A stretch of DNA of 64,000 nt from Liopterus haemorrhoidalis (GCA_963971575.1 OZ020623.1:11782980-11846979); one strand, 5' to 3'. Shown: positions 1-12,167, numbered from the stretch's first letter. Numbers and translations: made by a program. Notes: a model not told the origin generated them from the letters alone.

Positions 1-150
1 ATTATTTGAATTCTCAAAAATATACCCTTGTAAAAAAACCAAAACACGATGGCAACCCCTTTTCAAAGAAATTCTCGCGATGGATGATTTGTGAAAGATT
101 AGTTCTTTATTCCAGGAGACTAGTCGTTTCGTTACAACTGTACCCATTTA

Positions 151-353
151 CAGAGTGATTATTTAATGGCGACACGACGTCACTGAATTTTACGTGCCTC
201 CTAGCAGAAATACTGGTGAATACTATGACATAATAACCTAAAATTTGATTATGAAGAAAAAAATGCACGCATAATCGCCTGCTACGATGTGTATGAAACG
301 GCAAATTATTAAAACTTCCAGTGACGTCGTCTCGTCATTAAATAATCACTCTG
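151..353. mobile_element. MITE with TA target duplication
   Basis: A 203-bp element bounded by about 35-bp terminal inverted repeats (TIRs). The left end starts CAGAGTGATTATTTAATG and the right end is its reverse complement with two mismatches. TA dinucleotides lie directly outside both ends (149-150 and 354-355), as expected for a Tc1/mariner-mobilised element. The interior has no coding potential. Confidence 0.8.
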
Positions 354-354
354 T

Positions 355-1564
355 ATATATGCGTATGCAAACATCTATTTTATAGAAACAAATAAACTAA
401 TTTAATTAAGAATTAAAACTAAACTGGATATACGCCAGACGTGTAGAAGGATACTTATCCACAATGATACTGGAGCGCCATCCAGTCCATTTGCCGCGGT
501 ACTTTCCCGATCAGATCGGGGAATCCCAAGCGTACGATAGTTAATTCAGCACAGGCGTAATAGTGAATCTGCGTATATCGAACCGGCGTATCTCGAGCTC
601 TACCTGTAAATAGATTTCAGAATGAATACTTATTTAATACCATATTAAGACAGTTTTGAATAAAAATTTTAAAAAAGATAAAGCTGAATCATAAATTTTA
701 TGTATTGAAAAAAAAGGTGACACTCTCCTCAGGCCAAATTTCATACTAATTAGCTTGCGCTTCTTCTCTAACCAGCTGCTTGTGGTGGAATCATACGGAA
801 CAGTAGCCAAATATTTTAATATTTAGTTATACACAAAAATTTCTAAATTTTTTCGGTTAGAAGGGTATTTATTGGCCTAAATGGATCCTTTACCATCTCC
901 AGATATACATTTTATTTTTTTCGTCAAACTTTCGTCCTTTATTCTCGTTAGATGTCCTCTGGCTGTACAAGCTAACTTGTAATATATTTATATTTAAATT
1001 TTATACCTTAAGGTTATAAAGATAGGTGAGTATTTTGTTATTATGCAAAAATTTATCTCAAAACAAAATTTTACAATATCCATATTTTAAATAAGATAAT
1101 TTTTAAAAGTTTTTTAACATACATTAACTGAAAAATCTTTCAGTTTTAAAATTCATATGTTTATATTAAAGAAAACCTGAATGCCAAAGTTTTAACATTT
1201 TGAAAACTTGAGAATATGATATTAAAGTTCTTAAAAGTTTTCTAGGCTTGAAAGGGAACTTTTTAAACGCATGTGTCTTTAAACGATGACTAGAGCTGCA
1301 TAAAAATACGTTTTTACCACTTAAAATGAAACATTTTTCAACATTCAATATGCAAAATTTAGTTTTTTCTACTTGTGTTAAAAAACTACTATATTTCACT
1401 TCTTTTTAGTGCATAAAATGCCTTTTTATGAGTTAAAATAAGGAAAAAGCGTGCAAAAAGTGCCATAACTTGTCATTTTTTCACCCTTATCATAACAACA
1501 ATACAAACTAATGGGGTTTACACAAACACTTCCACGGTTGCAAGCACGTCCGTTATGGAAAGAA
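355..1564. other. No recognisable gene
   Basis: AT-rich sequence. A more GC-rich patch at about 425-610 looks like an old repeat remnant, but I cannot assign it. The single short minus-strand ORF near 1166-1399 has low complexity and no family signature. Confidence 0.5.
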
Positions 1565-1588
1565 TATATATATATATATATATATATA
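1565..1588. repeat. (TA)n microsatellite
   Basis: An uninterrupted TA run that ends exactly where a mariner inverted repeat begins, so the mariner inserted at a TA within or beside this microsatellite. Confidence 0.85.
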
Positions 1589-2640
1589 CCAGGTCTACAA
1601 GTATGAAATGCGGATTTTTTTCAAACTTGCCGCGCAAACAGTGTGTATAGTTCAAAGTTTCAACACATATGGAGTTTTGTTAAGTTATCATTAAGTGTCA
1701 AATGCGTATAGGTTATAATTTGAAAAGTGATCATGTAGTTTTGTTTTACTGTGTTAAAATTTTGTGCCAAATAAAGAGCATTCGCGGACAGTACTACTGT
1801 TTTGTTTTCATTTGAAAAAAACTGCTGCCGAATCATACCGACTGCTTCGAGAAGCTTATGGTGAATATGCTCCATCGCAAGATACGTGTGAACGATGGTT
1901 TCGGCGTTTCAAAAGTGGTGACTTTGATCTTACAGACAAAGAAAATGGAAAACCTCCAAAAAAATATGAAGATACAAAATTGGAAACATTGCTACAGGAA
2001 GACGATAGTCAATCACAAAAACAACTAGCAGAGCAGTTAGGCGTTAGTCAACAAGCTGTTTCCAATCACCTACGAGAGATGGGTAAGATCCAGAAAGTCG
2101 GCAGATGGGTTCCACATGCATTGAATGAGAGGCAGATGGAAGAACGCAAAAACATTTGTGAAAATTTGCTTGCACGATACAGAAGAAAGTTTTTTTTTGC
2201 ATCTTATCATTACTGGCGATGAAAAATGGATTTATTTTGAAAATCCCAAACGCAAAAAATCATGGGTGAACCCAGGCTCATCATCCACATCAAGTGCAAG
2301 ACCGAATCGCTTTGGCAAAAAGACAATGCTCTGTACTTGGTGGGACCAAAAGTGTGTGGTCTATTATGAATTGTTAAAACCTGGTGAAACAGTTAATATT
2401 CAACGCTACCAACAACAACTGATCGAATTGAACCATTCGCTGCTCATAAAACGACCAGAATACGAAAGAAGACAGCACAAGGTAATCTTTCTTCACGATA
2501 ACGCTCCATCACATAAGGCAAAAGCAGTTCGCAACACATTGGAGGCACTCAAGTGGGAAGTGCTACCCCATGCCGCTTACTCACCAGACTTGGCCCCTTC
2601 AGATTACCACTTGTTCGCATCGATGGGTCACGCACTTGCC
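1589..2640 (+). mobile_element. Mariner (DD34D) element, 3' truncated
   Basis: The left inverted repeat (CCAGGTCTACAAGTATGAAA) follows a TA. The right repeat is missing: similarity to the complete copy at 13065-14351 stops after codons for GHALA, at about 2640, where unrelated DNA begins. The two copies are otherwise nearly identical over more than 1 kb, so the truncation is fairly recent. Confidence 0.9.
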
Positions 2641-2646
2641 GATTAA
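1764..2646 (+). pseudogene. Mariner transposase, frameshifted and truncated
   Basis: Cut-and-paste transposase of the mariner group. The N-terminal part (1764-2222) carries helix-turn-helix DNA-binding regions (KLETLLQEDDSQSQKQLAEQ, then SQQAVSNHLREMG). The catalytic part (2125-2646) has TGDEKW, HDNAPSH and SPDLAPSDYHLF, with 34 residues between the second and third Asp, the mariner DD34D spacing. Three defects are visible. The position equivalent to the start ATG of the sister copy reads GTG. A T-run at about 2190-2198 shifts the frame between the two halves. The C-terminus after GHALA is replaced by foreign sequence. Certain as a family call; not functional. Confidence 0.92.
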
Positions 2647-3010
2647 AATTTCATTAAATAATTTTATTGTCATTTCCTACAACACAAACGGTCTACAGCC
2701 GCCCCTGAGTTCAGCCTATCACGGGCACTTTTTGCACCCCCGCCAGGTACTGCCCAGGTAACACCAACACATTACATGAGTTTTCTTCAGTGTCAGCCGC
2801 GTAAACGGTCAGAAGGATGTAAATGACAAAACTTGGCAGAAAGAAACAAAAGAAGCTATAACGAAGAAAGTTGTAAAGTAGGAGGAGGTAAAATTATGCA
2901 TCAAAAGACAGAACACGATAAAAAATCGTTCACGACCCATTTATGGGATTACTCGAGTGGTAGAAAGTGGAAAACTAAAAATCAATTATACCTTCAGTTC
3001 TCTTCGTTTT
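2645..3010. other. No gene seen
   Basis: A short C-rich stretch (2695-2760) precedes sequence that may be degraded LINE. No supported feature. Confidence 0.4.
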
Positions 3011-3090
3011 AACGAATTGGGAATTCCTCAGAGAAGGGTAATAGGCCCTCTACTTTACTTTATTTATTTAAATGATATCAGTACGGGGTA
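3011..3090 (+). pseudogene. LINE reverse transcriptase fragment
   Basis: One frame reads ELGIPQRRVIGPLLYFIYLN, matching the jockey-like RT block GVPQGSVLGPLLFLIYINDL. Only this motif survives, and stops flank it. Identification rests on one motif, but a diagnostic one. Confidence 0.7.
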
Positions 3091-4080
3091 ACATATTGTG
3101 ATTTTCGTTGTTTCTGAAGCAACTGGAGCATTTTCGGATCCCATTTTCACTGACTTTTGACTGCAAATTATGTATTTCCTTTGTTATATGTTCACTTCTT
3201 CTATTTTCTCTATAACTTTGAAAATACTATGAATTTCTGCAGTGAAGATGGATACGGAGGAATATCTTCTATCGTGAGGAACTTTTTGACAACGCGAAAC
3301 TGAATTTTGTCTATCCTTGCGGTGTTTTTCAGGTTATAACTTGCTTATTCTCGATTTATAAACACTTGTACAGACAAATCCATGATACGTAATATATTTA
3401 CCATTGATCAAAGTATTGGTAGTAAAGCCCAAAATGCAATTTAACGCGATATAAATTCATCCAGACACAATTAGGAGGCTTTAATGGGAGATTTACTAAA
3501 AATCAATTGAAAATAACACCGTATATCAGCCATGTGTAAAAATAATATTCTGCTGTTAATTTATTTCCAGTATATTTTGTTTAATTTCCGATTTATAATA
3601 TTAACAGGATGACAAATAGTTATTATGTTATTAGAATTTTAATGTGTTTGTTATTATTTCAAATAACATTATTTGTTTGTTAATTGTTTATTTTAAATAA
3701 TATTATAATGCTCACATTGTGTAAACAATAAATTTGACAGTTTTATATTAATTATTTGAATTATATTAAAAATTGAAATTGATATAATATCCAACTTTTA
3801 AATTGAAATTAATATGGACACAAATTTTAAAAAATCTAAGTAAAATTAGATTTTCTTCACAGCAAAAAATTGATAAATGTAAAAGTTCATTCTCAGTTTG
3901 CTTAAAATTTTAGGGTGGAAATTTTCATTTGAAAAAAGTAAAAAGTACACTTCATTTATTCAGAAAGTGTTATTTATATGAAATAGTAGGTACTTTTTCA
4001 ACGTTAAAATGAATCCTAATTTAACACTATTTATTTTCTAACAGTATAATTTAACCAGTATGTAATTTCAATTATAGTAA
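3091..4080. other. No gene seen
   Basis: Very AT-rich sequence with no ORF, tandem array or inverted-repeat element that I can support. Confidence 0.4.
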
Positions 4081-4082
4081 AA

Positions 4083-4148
4083 AACCTTTAGGAAAAAATG
4101 ACGTCACAATGTTACCCAGATCACAAACACACACTTGTTAATTATATA
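4083..4148 (+). repeat. Dispersed TGACGTCA repeat, interrupted copy
   Basis: Shares the order TTAGGAAAAAATGACGTCAC, then AATGTTAC, then TTAATTATATA with copies at 6506-6600 and 7875-7975. The Tc1 element at 4149-5711 sits inside it, and the repeat resumes at 5712 with TATGTACGAT. Confidence 0.75.
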
Positions 4149-5711
4149 CAGTATTGGCCATAAAGATAGCAACTTTTGATAATCCTCTTTTATTTTTATT
4201 CAATTCAATATTTTTAAAATTAAAAAAATGTAATTCTTACCTTTAACAATCCTCTACATATATTATAGTAAAAAATTAAATTTTAATAGTAAATTCTATT
4301 TTTTTTTTTATAGTATTTAATATTTTTACCTGGACATAAAGATAGCAACTACTCTTAAAAAATCTTTTTTTATTTTAAATTAAGAAAATGAATTATTATT
4401 AAGAGATCAAAGAGATTTTGTATAGTAACCACCAGTATTTATAACTTCCCGACATCTTTTCGGCATTGATTCAAATAATTTCGTGACCATTTCATTATCA
4501 ATATTAGGCCAGGCACCCTGCAAAGCTTTAAACAAATCTTCAATATTTGAATGCGTTTTGTTTCTAATCTTTCTGTCGACAATCTCCCAAAGGTTTTCTA
4601 TTGGATTTAAATCGAGTGACTGTGACGGCCAGTCATTACGTTGATTTTTGAATCCTCGAACCATTTTTTGACAAACTTCGAAGAATGTTTTGGGTCATTA
4701 TCATGCTGAAAAATATGTTTTAAAGGCATGAACTAATCAGAATAAGGTTTCATAACATTCTGAAGGATGTCTTTATATATAAATCGATCCATTATTCCTT
4801 CAATGTGGTATAGAGGACCCATACCATATCCCGAGAAACATCCTCATACCAACACACCACCTCCGCCATGTTTAACTGTTGGAAAGGTGTATTTTAGAAC
4901 TAATCTTTTATTAGCAGGCCTCCTAACGTAACTTACACCATCACTTTTAAACAAATTGAACTTAGATTTATCAAAAATAACTTTTTTCCATTGATCAACA
5001 GTCTAGTCAATATGATTTTTAGCAAATTCTAATCGGGCCTTCACATTCTTTTTGGATAAAAGTGGTTTTTTAGCAGGACGGTGACTAAAAAGACCCTCAT
5101 TAACTAATCTTCTGCGAATAGTTCTTGTTGAGATGTTTTCTTGATCCATTTGTGGCAAAAGGCCCAAAATTTTCTCCGATGACAGAAAGGGGTTATTGGT
5201 AGATAAATAAATAATTTTTTTATCAGTTCTTTTTGTAGTATTTCGTGGCCGTCCTGGGATTTTTTAAACTTCAAACGTACCTTCTTCTCGAAATCGTTTT
5301 ATAATTCGCGACACAGTAGATTTATGAACATTTAAATTTTGTGAAATCACATTTTACAGCAGCCCGTTTTTAAAACCAGAAATTATGAAGTTTCTAATTT
5401 CACTTGAAACAGTTTTACTACGACCCATGATTGACAAATATAATCTGAAATATTACTTGTGCACAACATATTATTTATGGATAAAACCTGCATATAACAA
5501 GAAAATTCAAGTAGTTGCAATATTTTTGTCCAAGCAAAAATGAAGAAATAATTTATTATTAATCTGTAAGTCAGATTATTTGACTATTGATTGATGTAAC
5601 AGACAAAATATGATTAAATTATAGAACTAAGAATATATATTTTCCAATATTATTATTAAAATTTGAAAAATTGAAAAATGTTAAAAGTTGCAATCTTTAT
5701 GGCCAATACTG
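4149..5711 (-). mobile_element. Tc1-like element, full length
   Basis: Ends are CAGTATTGGCCATAAAGATA and its reverse complement, flanked by TA on both sides. At 1563 bp it has the normal length for Tc1-like elements. A second copy of the same family lies at 43563-45110. The sister repeat at 7953-7975 shows the uninterrupted target. Confidence 0.93.
4407..5428 (-). pseudogene. Tc1-like transposase, multiply broken
   Basis: DD34E transposase remnant. From the start at 5426-5428 one reads MGRSKTVSS, a helix-turn-helix region (STVSRIIKRF), the region around HIDWTVDQWKKVIF, QHDNDPKH and finally LDLNPIENLW. Lesions include a stop after FEV near 5263, loss of a base around the first catalytic Asp, a TAG in place of a Glu codon after YSD, and a one-base deletion just before WPSQS that separates the final 85 residues (4407-4664). 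Comparison with the second copy fixes each lesion. Confidence 0.9.
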
Positions 5712-6094
5712 TATGTACGATTGTCAATTTTGTTACTTTGTATTTGGGGAGTGACGAATTTTCACAATTTTACATAAATACTGATAGAAATTATTTAATT
5801 TATATAAATGTATTTCATGAAATTATCATTTGTGTAGATTAAAGATAAATATAAATTTTATAATTCCCATGTTGAAAAAATTTGAATTAAATATATTAAT
5901 GAACATCGGTGTTATTTATTGTTCAGAACTCGAATGGCAGATTTTAATTAAAAATATTATTTTGATGAGTAATATTTATTATATTAAAATGGGGAATACT
6001 AATTGTATATATTAATTTACGATTGCACCATTCAAATTGAAGCTGAAAATATTGTTGAAAATTTTGTTAAATAGTCAAATTAATAATTCGAATA
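5712..6094. other. No gene seen
   Basis: AT-rich sequence after the Tc1 element. A 61-codon ORF at 5830-6015 is nearly all AT-rich codons (Ile, Asn, Leu) and is not credible. Confidence 0.4.
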
Positions 6095-6419
6095 ATGAGG
6101 TGGTCTCCACAAGGCGAGCAGCCAGTATTTTGGGGGGGGGTCTCGAAAACCAAGAAAAATCTAAGAGGGGGGCTTATGTTCAATTACAAGAGCGTGTCCC
6201 TTAAAAGCGTTTATTTTAGTGTTTCCTCTCAGCTAAAATCCTTGGATCCCAGAATCCTTGTATTTGAGGGTTCTTTTAACACACTCCCTGGAGCTCTCAA
6301 CGCATGATTATTAAAGTACTAGGCTATTACCCGTCAACAATGACGGATTTATAATATAAAAATTTCAATTGTTTGTATGTGTATTTGGTTTTATTTTTTA
6401 AAGTATCCTAATTTCGTCG

Positions 6420-6540
6420 CCAGTCTGCTAATCATGGGACAGGATATCACTAGTTAGCTAATCACGGGAGAGGGCGTCACCTGTCAGCCAATCAAGAAAC
6501 AGGGTGTCCCCAGTTAGCCAATTACGAGAACTTTAGAAAA
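6420..6540 (+). repeat. 31-bp tandem repeats
   Basis: About four degenerate units built on the pattern GTTAGCCAATCACGGGAGAG then GGCGTC. A further unit occurs at about 7855-7900, beyond the 121-bp array. Confidence 0.65.
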
Positions 6541-6600
6541 ATTGACGTCATAATGTTACCGACACTACATACAGACACTTGCTAATTATATAGTTAGATT
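6506..6600 (+). repeat. Dispersed TGACGTCA repeat
   Basis: Second of three copies in this window. Contains TTGACGTCATAATGTTACC and ends in GCTAATTATATA. It borders the left side of the 121-bp array. Confidence 0.7.
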
Positions 6601-6700
6601 ATTTATTCATTAGCTTTTTAAGATGAGAAAACGATTCATTTTTACTTAGTACATTACATTTATATTGTCAAAACTAAAAATAATTTGAGACGTTAATTTA

Positions 6701-7850
6701 TGCCTACGAAACCCTAGACATTTCTATATGTAATTATATTCGTAGATACTTAGAGAATAAATCTCCAAAATATTGTTCATATCGGTTAAAGAATATAGGC
6801 TTGTCTAGAGTTTCTCGTTTATGCCTACGAAACCCAAAACATTTATATGTAAAATTTTATCCGCAGTTTCTTGGAGAATAAATCTGCAAAATATTGTTCA
6901 TATCGGTCAAAGGAAACAGGAGTATCTACAGTCTCTTGTTTATGCCTACGAAACCCTAGACATTTATTTATGTAATTATATTCGTAGATTCTTAGAGAAT
7001 AAATGTGCAAAATATTGTTCATATCGGTCAAAAGAAACAGGAATATCTAGAGTCTCTTGTTTATGGCTACGAAACCCTAGGCATTTATGTATGTTATTAT
7101 ATTTGTAGATTCTTAGAGAATAAATCTGCAAAATATTGTTTATATCGGTGAAAGGAAACAGTAGTATCTAGAGTTTCTTGTTTATGCCTACGAAACTCTA
7201 AACATTTATGCATATAATTATATTCGTAGATTCTTAGAAATAAAATCTGAAAAATACTGTTCATATCGGTCAAAGGATATAGGGGTGTCTAGAGTTTCTT
7301 ATTTATATCTACGAAACTCTAGATATTTCTGTATGTTATTTTAACCGCAGATTTTAAAAAAATAAATCTGCGAAATATTGTTCATATCGGTCAAAGGATA
7401 TAGGAGTCTCTTTTTTATGCCTACGAAACCCTATACATTTATGTATGTAATTATATTTGTAGGTTCTTAATGAATATATTTTCAAAATATTGTTCATATT
7501 GGTCAAAGGATATAGCAGTGTCTAGAGTTTCTTGTTTATGTCTACGAAACCCTAGACATTTCTGTAAATAATTATATTTGTAGATTCTAAGAAAATAAAT
7601 CTGCAAAATATTATTCATATTAGTCGAAGGATATAGCAGTGTATATAGTTTCTTGTTTATGCCTACGAAACCCTAGACATTACTATATGTTATTTTATTC
7701 GCAGTTTCTTAGAGAATAAAATATTGTTGATATCAGTCAAATGATATAGGAGTATCTAGAGTTTCTTGTTTATGCCTACGAAATCCTACAAATTTCTATA
7801 TGTAATTATATTCGTAGATTCTTGAAGAATAAATCTGCAAAATACCTGTC
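6701..7850 (+). repeat. Tandem array, about 121-bp unit, 10 copies
   Basis: The phrase TGCCTACGAAACCCTAGACA recurs with unit starts near 6701, 6822, 6942, 7064, 7185, 7306, 7418, 7539, 7660 and 7773. Spacing is 120-122 bp, with two shorter units of 112-113 bp. Each unit also contains a conserved ATATTGTTCATATCGGTCAA segment. ORFs read across the array simply reflect the period. Confidence 0.93.
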
Positions 7851-7874
7851 AATCAAGTCAAACTGGGAACAACC

Positions 7875-7975
7875 TGTTTCCCAGTTAGCCAATCACGAGA
7901 ACCTTAGGAAAAATGACGTCACAGTGTTACAAAATCACTAACACACGGTAGCTAATTATATATGTACGATAAGGT
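7875..7975 (+). repeat. Dispersed TGACGTCA repeat, uninterrupted copy
   Basis: Third copy, to the right of the array. Its end AATTATATATGTACGAT matches the joined flanks of the Tc1 element at 4149-5711 after removal of one TA, so it represents the unoccupied target. Confidence 0.8.
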
Positions 7976-9105
7976 AGTCTCGTAACAAGCTACGCGTCAT
8001 CCGTATGCTAACGGGACATCAGCCTTTGTATCATATATGTTATATACACGTGAAGTTTGATTTTTGGCTATAGATATAAAAATATCGTTTAATTTTTTGA
8101 TTTTCTATTTTTTAATTTCTTTTTTCTTCGAAAGGAATGTTTCTTCGTTCTGAATAAATTTTCTTACATTCATTTTTGATGTGAAGAAAATAATAAGTGA
8201 AATATTTCAATATTTTAGTTTTAGGGTGTCCCCCGTAACTACCCTAATATTCATCAAATTGAAAAAATGCATAGAACAAATAAGATTTGTTTTCTTATAA
8301 ACAATTTTTATTGTATAGTTTTTTCTGTTAAGATAGTTCTGTTTATAAAAAAAATATTTTACGTTTTTTAGTACCAGTTTTAACCCAGAAACACCCCCAG
8401 AAAATTTTGAGATACCATGCCTATATTTGATATTGGTTTTACTCTATTGTACCAAATTTCGTTAAAATACGTCCAGCCATTTTTAAAAACAGATATAACC
8501 TCCAATTTTATTAATTACTATATTATTATAGCAATTTGTTTTTGTATTTTTATTTAAATATACCTAAAATTATATTTGTATTCGATTTTATTGTTATTTA
8601 TTAACTATAATACAAATACCCATCACCTTAAATTTTATATAAATCTGTAAAAAATTTTCTTAGGTTTTTATTTATAATTTATTCAGTAGAACTGTCTTGA
8701 AATAAATAATCTATTATGAAAATAGTCAATAAAAATATTTAAAAACGTGGAACATCTATATTAATTCTGTTTGCTAGTTTGAACTACGCATACGTGTGAC
8801 GTATTCCCTCTCACGCTCTGATTAGTCAGAAGTTACCAACCTTTATTTTAATAATATTGCTCTCAAAGAACTCCTTTTTCATCCATAATTATTAGTTACT
8901 TAATAGAGTATTTAAAAAGTGTTGTATAGGCAACCAGCATTTTCAACCTGTTGAGCAGGTTGCATAAGTATATATTAGGTGATTTAAGAAAAATTTGAGT
9001 AAAATCTTTTTGTCTTCTTCTTTTTCTTGTTTTTCTTCCCCTACACCTTCTCCTTATTCTTCTTCTTCTCTCTTCTTGCATACTGTGTAAAACTGTACGT
9101 AAATG
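7976..9105. other. No gene; pyrimidine-rich tract
   Basis: AT-rich DNA. At 9008-9080 a long C/T tract (repeated CTTCTT) produces an artefactual Arg/Lys-rich minus-strand ORF. Around 8400-8530 lies a probable old repeat whose tail resembles 45720-45750. Confidence 0.45.
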
Positions 9106-9264
9106 ATTGTTAAAAAATTGATGTGAAGGGTGAATTTTCACACATTTCAGATTATTGTAGGGGTTAAGTGAGTGTAAGAAGCCAACAGAATGCTGGATGT
9201 CTGGAGCATAATATTTTTTCTACAATCACATCAAAATCAACAGTTGATGTTAATTTTTATTCAT

Positions 9265-10070
9265 TTTTAGGGTTTTGTAGGCATGACCAAAAAACCCTAT
9301 ACCGTCATTTTGTCGTCTGTCTGTCTGTCTGTCGGTCTGTCTGTCGGTCTGTCTGTCTCTCTGACTGTCTGTCTGTCTGTTCGGTAAAAATTGTAGCCAA
9401 ACGGCTAAACCTAGAGAGTTGAAATTTGGCATGCTTATACAACTCTTTGACCCGCACATAGGAAAAATACTAAAACATCTAAAAAACATACCCCCCTAAA
9501 AATATAAACAAATATGTGCTTATCGAAAACAAAAATATTTTTTTTAAATTTTGAGTCGGGTGTCAAATGAAAGTCCTTAGTACGTGGATTAACGATCAAA
9601 TTTTTATTTTTGCAAAATAAATAATTTTGATGCGATTTTTGCCAAAATTGTGCAAAAAAAAAATGTCCCACACCCTGTAGCCCAGATGGTTTAAACTAAA
9701 AATCTAAAATTTCGGTATGAACCGAAATAGTACAACAGGAATTTTTGATCAGATTATGTTTTCGGAAAATAACGCATTTTTTGTGGTTTTTGGTTCACAA
9801 AGTACAAAAGTTAATGTAAGACACTCACATGGAAGGCGTGCGATAGCGTAATGGGTTAGAGCACTGGTGTCGTAAGCTAAAATGCGCTGGAACGAAGGGG
9901 TTCGAGTACGGAACGAATTTTATTTTTTCTGTTTTATTTTGCATTTTTATTATGTTGAAATTATTTTGTCAAAATTCTAGTTATATTTTAACAAATGTTG
10001 TATTTAATTTTTAAGAGCGTAAATTTAATAACCAGTCTTATTATATGATTAACAGACGATAAGTATTTTT
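9265..10070 (+). repeat. TCTG/tRNA-like family, copy A
   Basis: Begins TTTAGGGTTTTGTAGGCATG, followed by a TCTG microsatellite (9317-9382), the conserved body starting TTCGGTAAAAATTGTAGCC, and a tRNA-like module at 9835-9918. It loses similarity near 10070, so its right end is missing. A detached right-end fragment in inverse orientation lies at 9111-9180. No credible coding. Confidence 0.85.
9835..9918 (+). other. tRNA-like module (Thr-like)
   Basis: An A-box-like TAGCGTAATGGGTTAGAGCA and a B-box-like GGTTCGAGTAC occur at normal tRNA spacing. GAGCACTGGTGTCGTAAGC resembles the D-to-anticodon region of tRNA-Thr(CGT). Stems are imperfect, so this is a tRNA-derived Pol III promoter rather than a working tRNA gene. 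T-rich DNA follows directly. Confidence 0.6.
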
Positions 10071-10246
10071 CGATAACCCCTCTGGGATATGGAAAAATTT
10101 TTCGACACGTTTTTTTGCTAAAATCCCATAAAAGAAAATATTTTTCGTTAGTTTATACACATTATTAAAATACCCTACAGATTTGATACCTCGCTCAAAA
10201 TTTAAAACCGATATATATTTTTTCATTAAATTCATATTTGTTTATA

Positions 10247-10443
10247 CCATGAGTTCAAAAAGATTACATACATAAGGGTTGGCTAGGGAAAATAAAAGTA
10301 ATATCAACAGCAAGCTTTAGAATTAATTAATTTTCATCACTGCTGTTGTTGTCATAAGTATATATTGTTATATAAAGCTTGCAGTAGACATTATTTTATT
10401 TTTCCATAGCCAAGCCTTATACAATTTCTTTTTGAACTCATGG
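10247..10443. mobile_element. MITE with TA target duplication
   Basis: A 197-bp palindromic element with ends CCATGAGTTCAAAAAGA and its reverse complement. The arms extend about 50 bp with some mismatches and TA flanks both sides. Non-coding. Confidence 0.75.
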
Positions 10444-10449
10444 TATTTA

Positions 10450-11130
10450 TCTCGTAATTTCGAATTCTCTATATTTTTCCTATATTCGTACGTGGGCCAA
10501 AGAATTGTATAAGCTGCCAAATTTCAACTTTCTATATTCAGACACATGAGTGACTTTATAAGGACTTTTTGGTGGTCATACCTACAAAATCCTAAAAAAG
10601 ACTCCCAAGTTATTGATGCTGTGTTTGTTACATTATTTATGATTTTTATTTTTCACACAAGGTGTTTATTTTTTATTTCATTAACACTTCAGGTCATCTA
10701 CGCGTTAAATTGCCGGGTGTAAATCGAATTATCTTCTGACAGAATTAAAAATTAACAGTTTGATTGGGAATTCACAAACGTAAAACATATAATCTAATTG
10801 AGACGTGGTCTGCGTATTTATGACTCTACTATAATGTTCTACGAATTCTAACAAAAATTTAAAAAAAGGCGCGGATTATAAACGGTAACATAGAAAGTAT
10901 ATTTTAGATGATTTACTAAACCAATCCTTTCAGATCAAAATTCTCTTAATGGTTTGTCACCAAGTTTTCTGGAGTAAAAGTTTGTTACCAGTGGCTTATA
11001 AAAGCAGTTACTGTGGTAAACCCAAGGTATTAGAAGGATTAACAAATTGGGCAATAGAAAATGTAGAAGTTTTAGTTAGTTTCATGTTAGTTTAATGAAA
11101 AAGTTAATTTTTACAATAAGGATTTAGACT
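10450..11130. other. No gene seen
   Basis: AT-rich sequence leading into a LINE fragment; possibly more decayed LINE, not demonstrable by eye. Confidence 0.4.
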
Positions 11131-11135
11131 ATTTA

Positions 11136-11293
11136 ATGGTTAAGCTAAGAAGACTAATTAAAATGAGCATGAGGAAAACAATAATCACGATGAAAACATC
11201 AAAAGGAGAAACGGAAAATTTGTGGCTAACAAAGGAGTAAGGCAAGGCGACGCATTGTCCGCAACTTTATTCAATTTGGGTCTCGAATATATT
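11136..11293 (+). pseudogene. LINE reverse transcriptase fragment
   Basis: Reads MVKLRRLIKMSMRKTI and on to KGETE. After a one-base shift near 11219 it reads FVANKGVRQGDALSATLFNL, the RT block that precedes the catalytic YADD motif in non-LTR elements. The YADD part is gone, replaced by a palindromic element. Confidence 0.85.
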
Positions 11294-11425
11294 ACCAGAA
11301 ATGTCAATTATATATATAAAAGCCCTAATTTCTGTGTATCCTCGTAACGCTAAGTTCCTTGGTGTAGCGGGGCTTGAGGTGTGTGGTCGGTCATTCCCAC
11401 CATTCAGAGCGACGTTCTCCGACAA

Positions 11426-12113
11426 CAGCTCACAGGCTAAGCACATAGTGAAGCAGAGAGCAAAGCAGCTATGAAAGCGGAGAGTAAAACAGCGAAAGAT
11501 TGTCGCGTTTATAAAAGAGTATCTACACATAGTGGCGCGTTTAAAATCGAGCAGAAAGTTCACAAAATTATAATGGATTTTTACTAACAGAAAACTCTTC
11601 CCTGAAAATTTGGTATTTACTAAAAAATAAAAATAAACACACTAGAAGGTGCAATGTTCACAGAATAAATAAAAGTAGACATATACATGGTGAATTTCAT
11701 CATTTCTATATGCAACTCCGCGAACATCCAGAAAAGTTTCATTCTTATTTTCGCATGAGTATTTCAACGTTTGATTATATTTTGGAATAAAATCAACATA
11801 AATTGGTAAAAAATTGACAAATTTCAATCGGACCCTACTATAAATACCTCTTATAAATGAGAACTACTTGTGAATGCCTCAATATCCATTTTAAACAACT
11901 ATTTTAGCAACGATGATAGCAGAGAAATCAAAATTGTTTGAACGCGTCGCTTTGCTCGACTATAACAACGATATAACCTCGCTGCAGTACGCTCCACTAT
12001 GCGCGTGTTAACAGGAATTCATTTATTTAATTTCGCCGCTTTGCTCTCCGCTTTCATCGCTGCTTTGCTCTTTGCTTCACTGTGTGTTTAGCCTTAGCGA
12101 GAATATAGCTCTT
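11426..12113. mobile_element. Palindromic (foldback-type) element
   Basis: Inverted arms of about 60-75 bp at 11426-11500 and 12037-12113 share GTGAAGCAAAGAGCAAAGCA-type sequence and GAAAGCGGAGAG. The interior is non-coding and AT-rich. Exact ends and superfamily are uncertain. Confidence 0.6.
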
Positions 12114-12167
12114 AGCTCTCCATCAGTATATACCTTGGCTTAATTAAAGAATGTTGTGTCAATTAAC

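Noticed and set aside
6821..7108. 95-codon ORF in the tandem array
   Set aside because: The reading follows the 121-bp unit and stops differ between units; not a protein repeat.
6701..7850. CRISPR-like array
   Set aside because: Units of 121 bp are fully repetitive with no unique spacers, and the sequence is eukaryotic.
8896..9141. Arg/Lys-rich 81-codon ORF
   Set aside because: Produced by a CTT-rich tract on the plus strand; low complexity.
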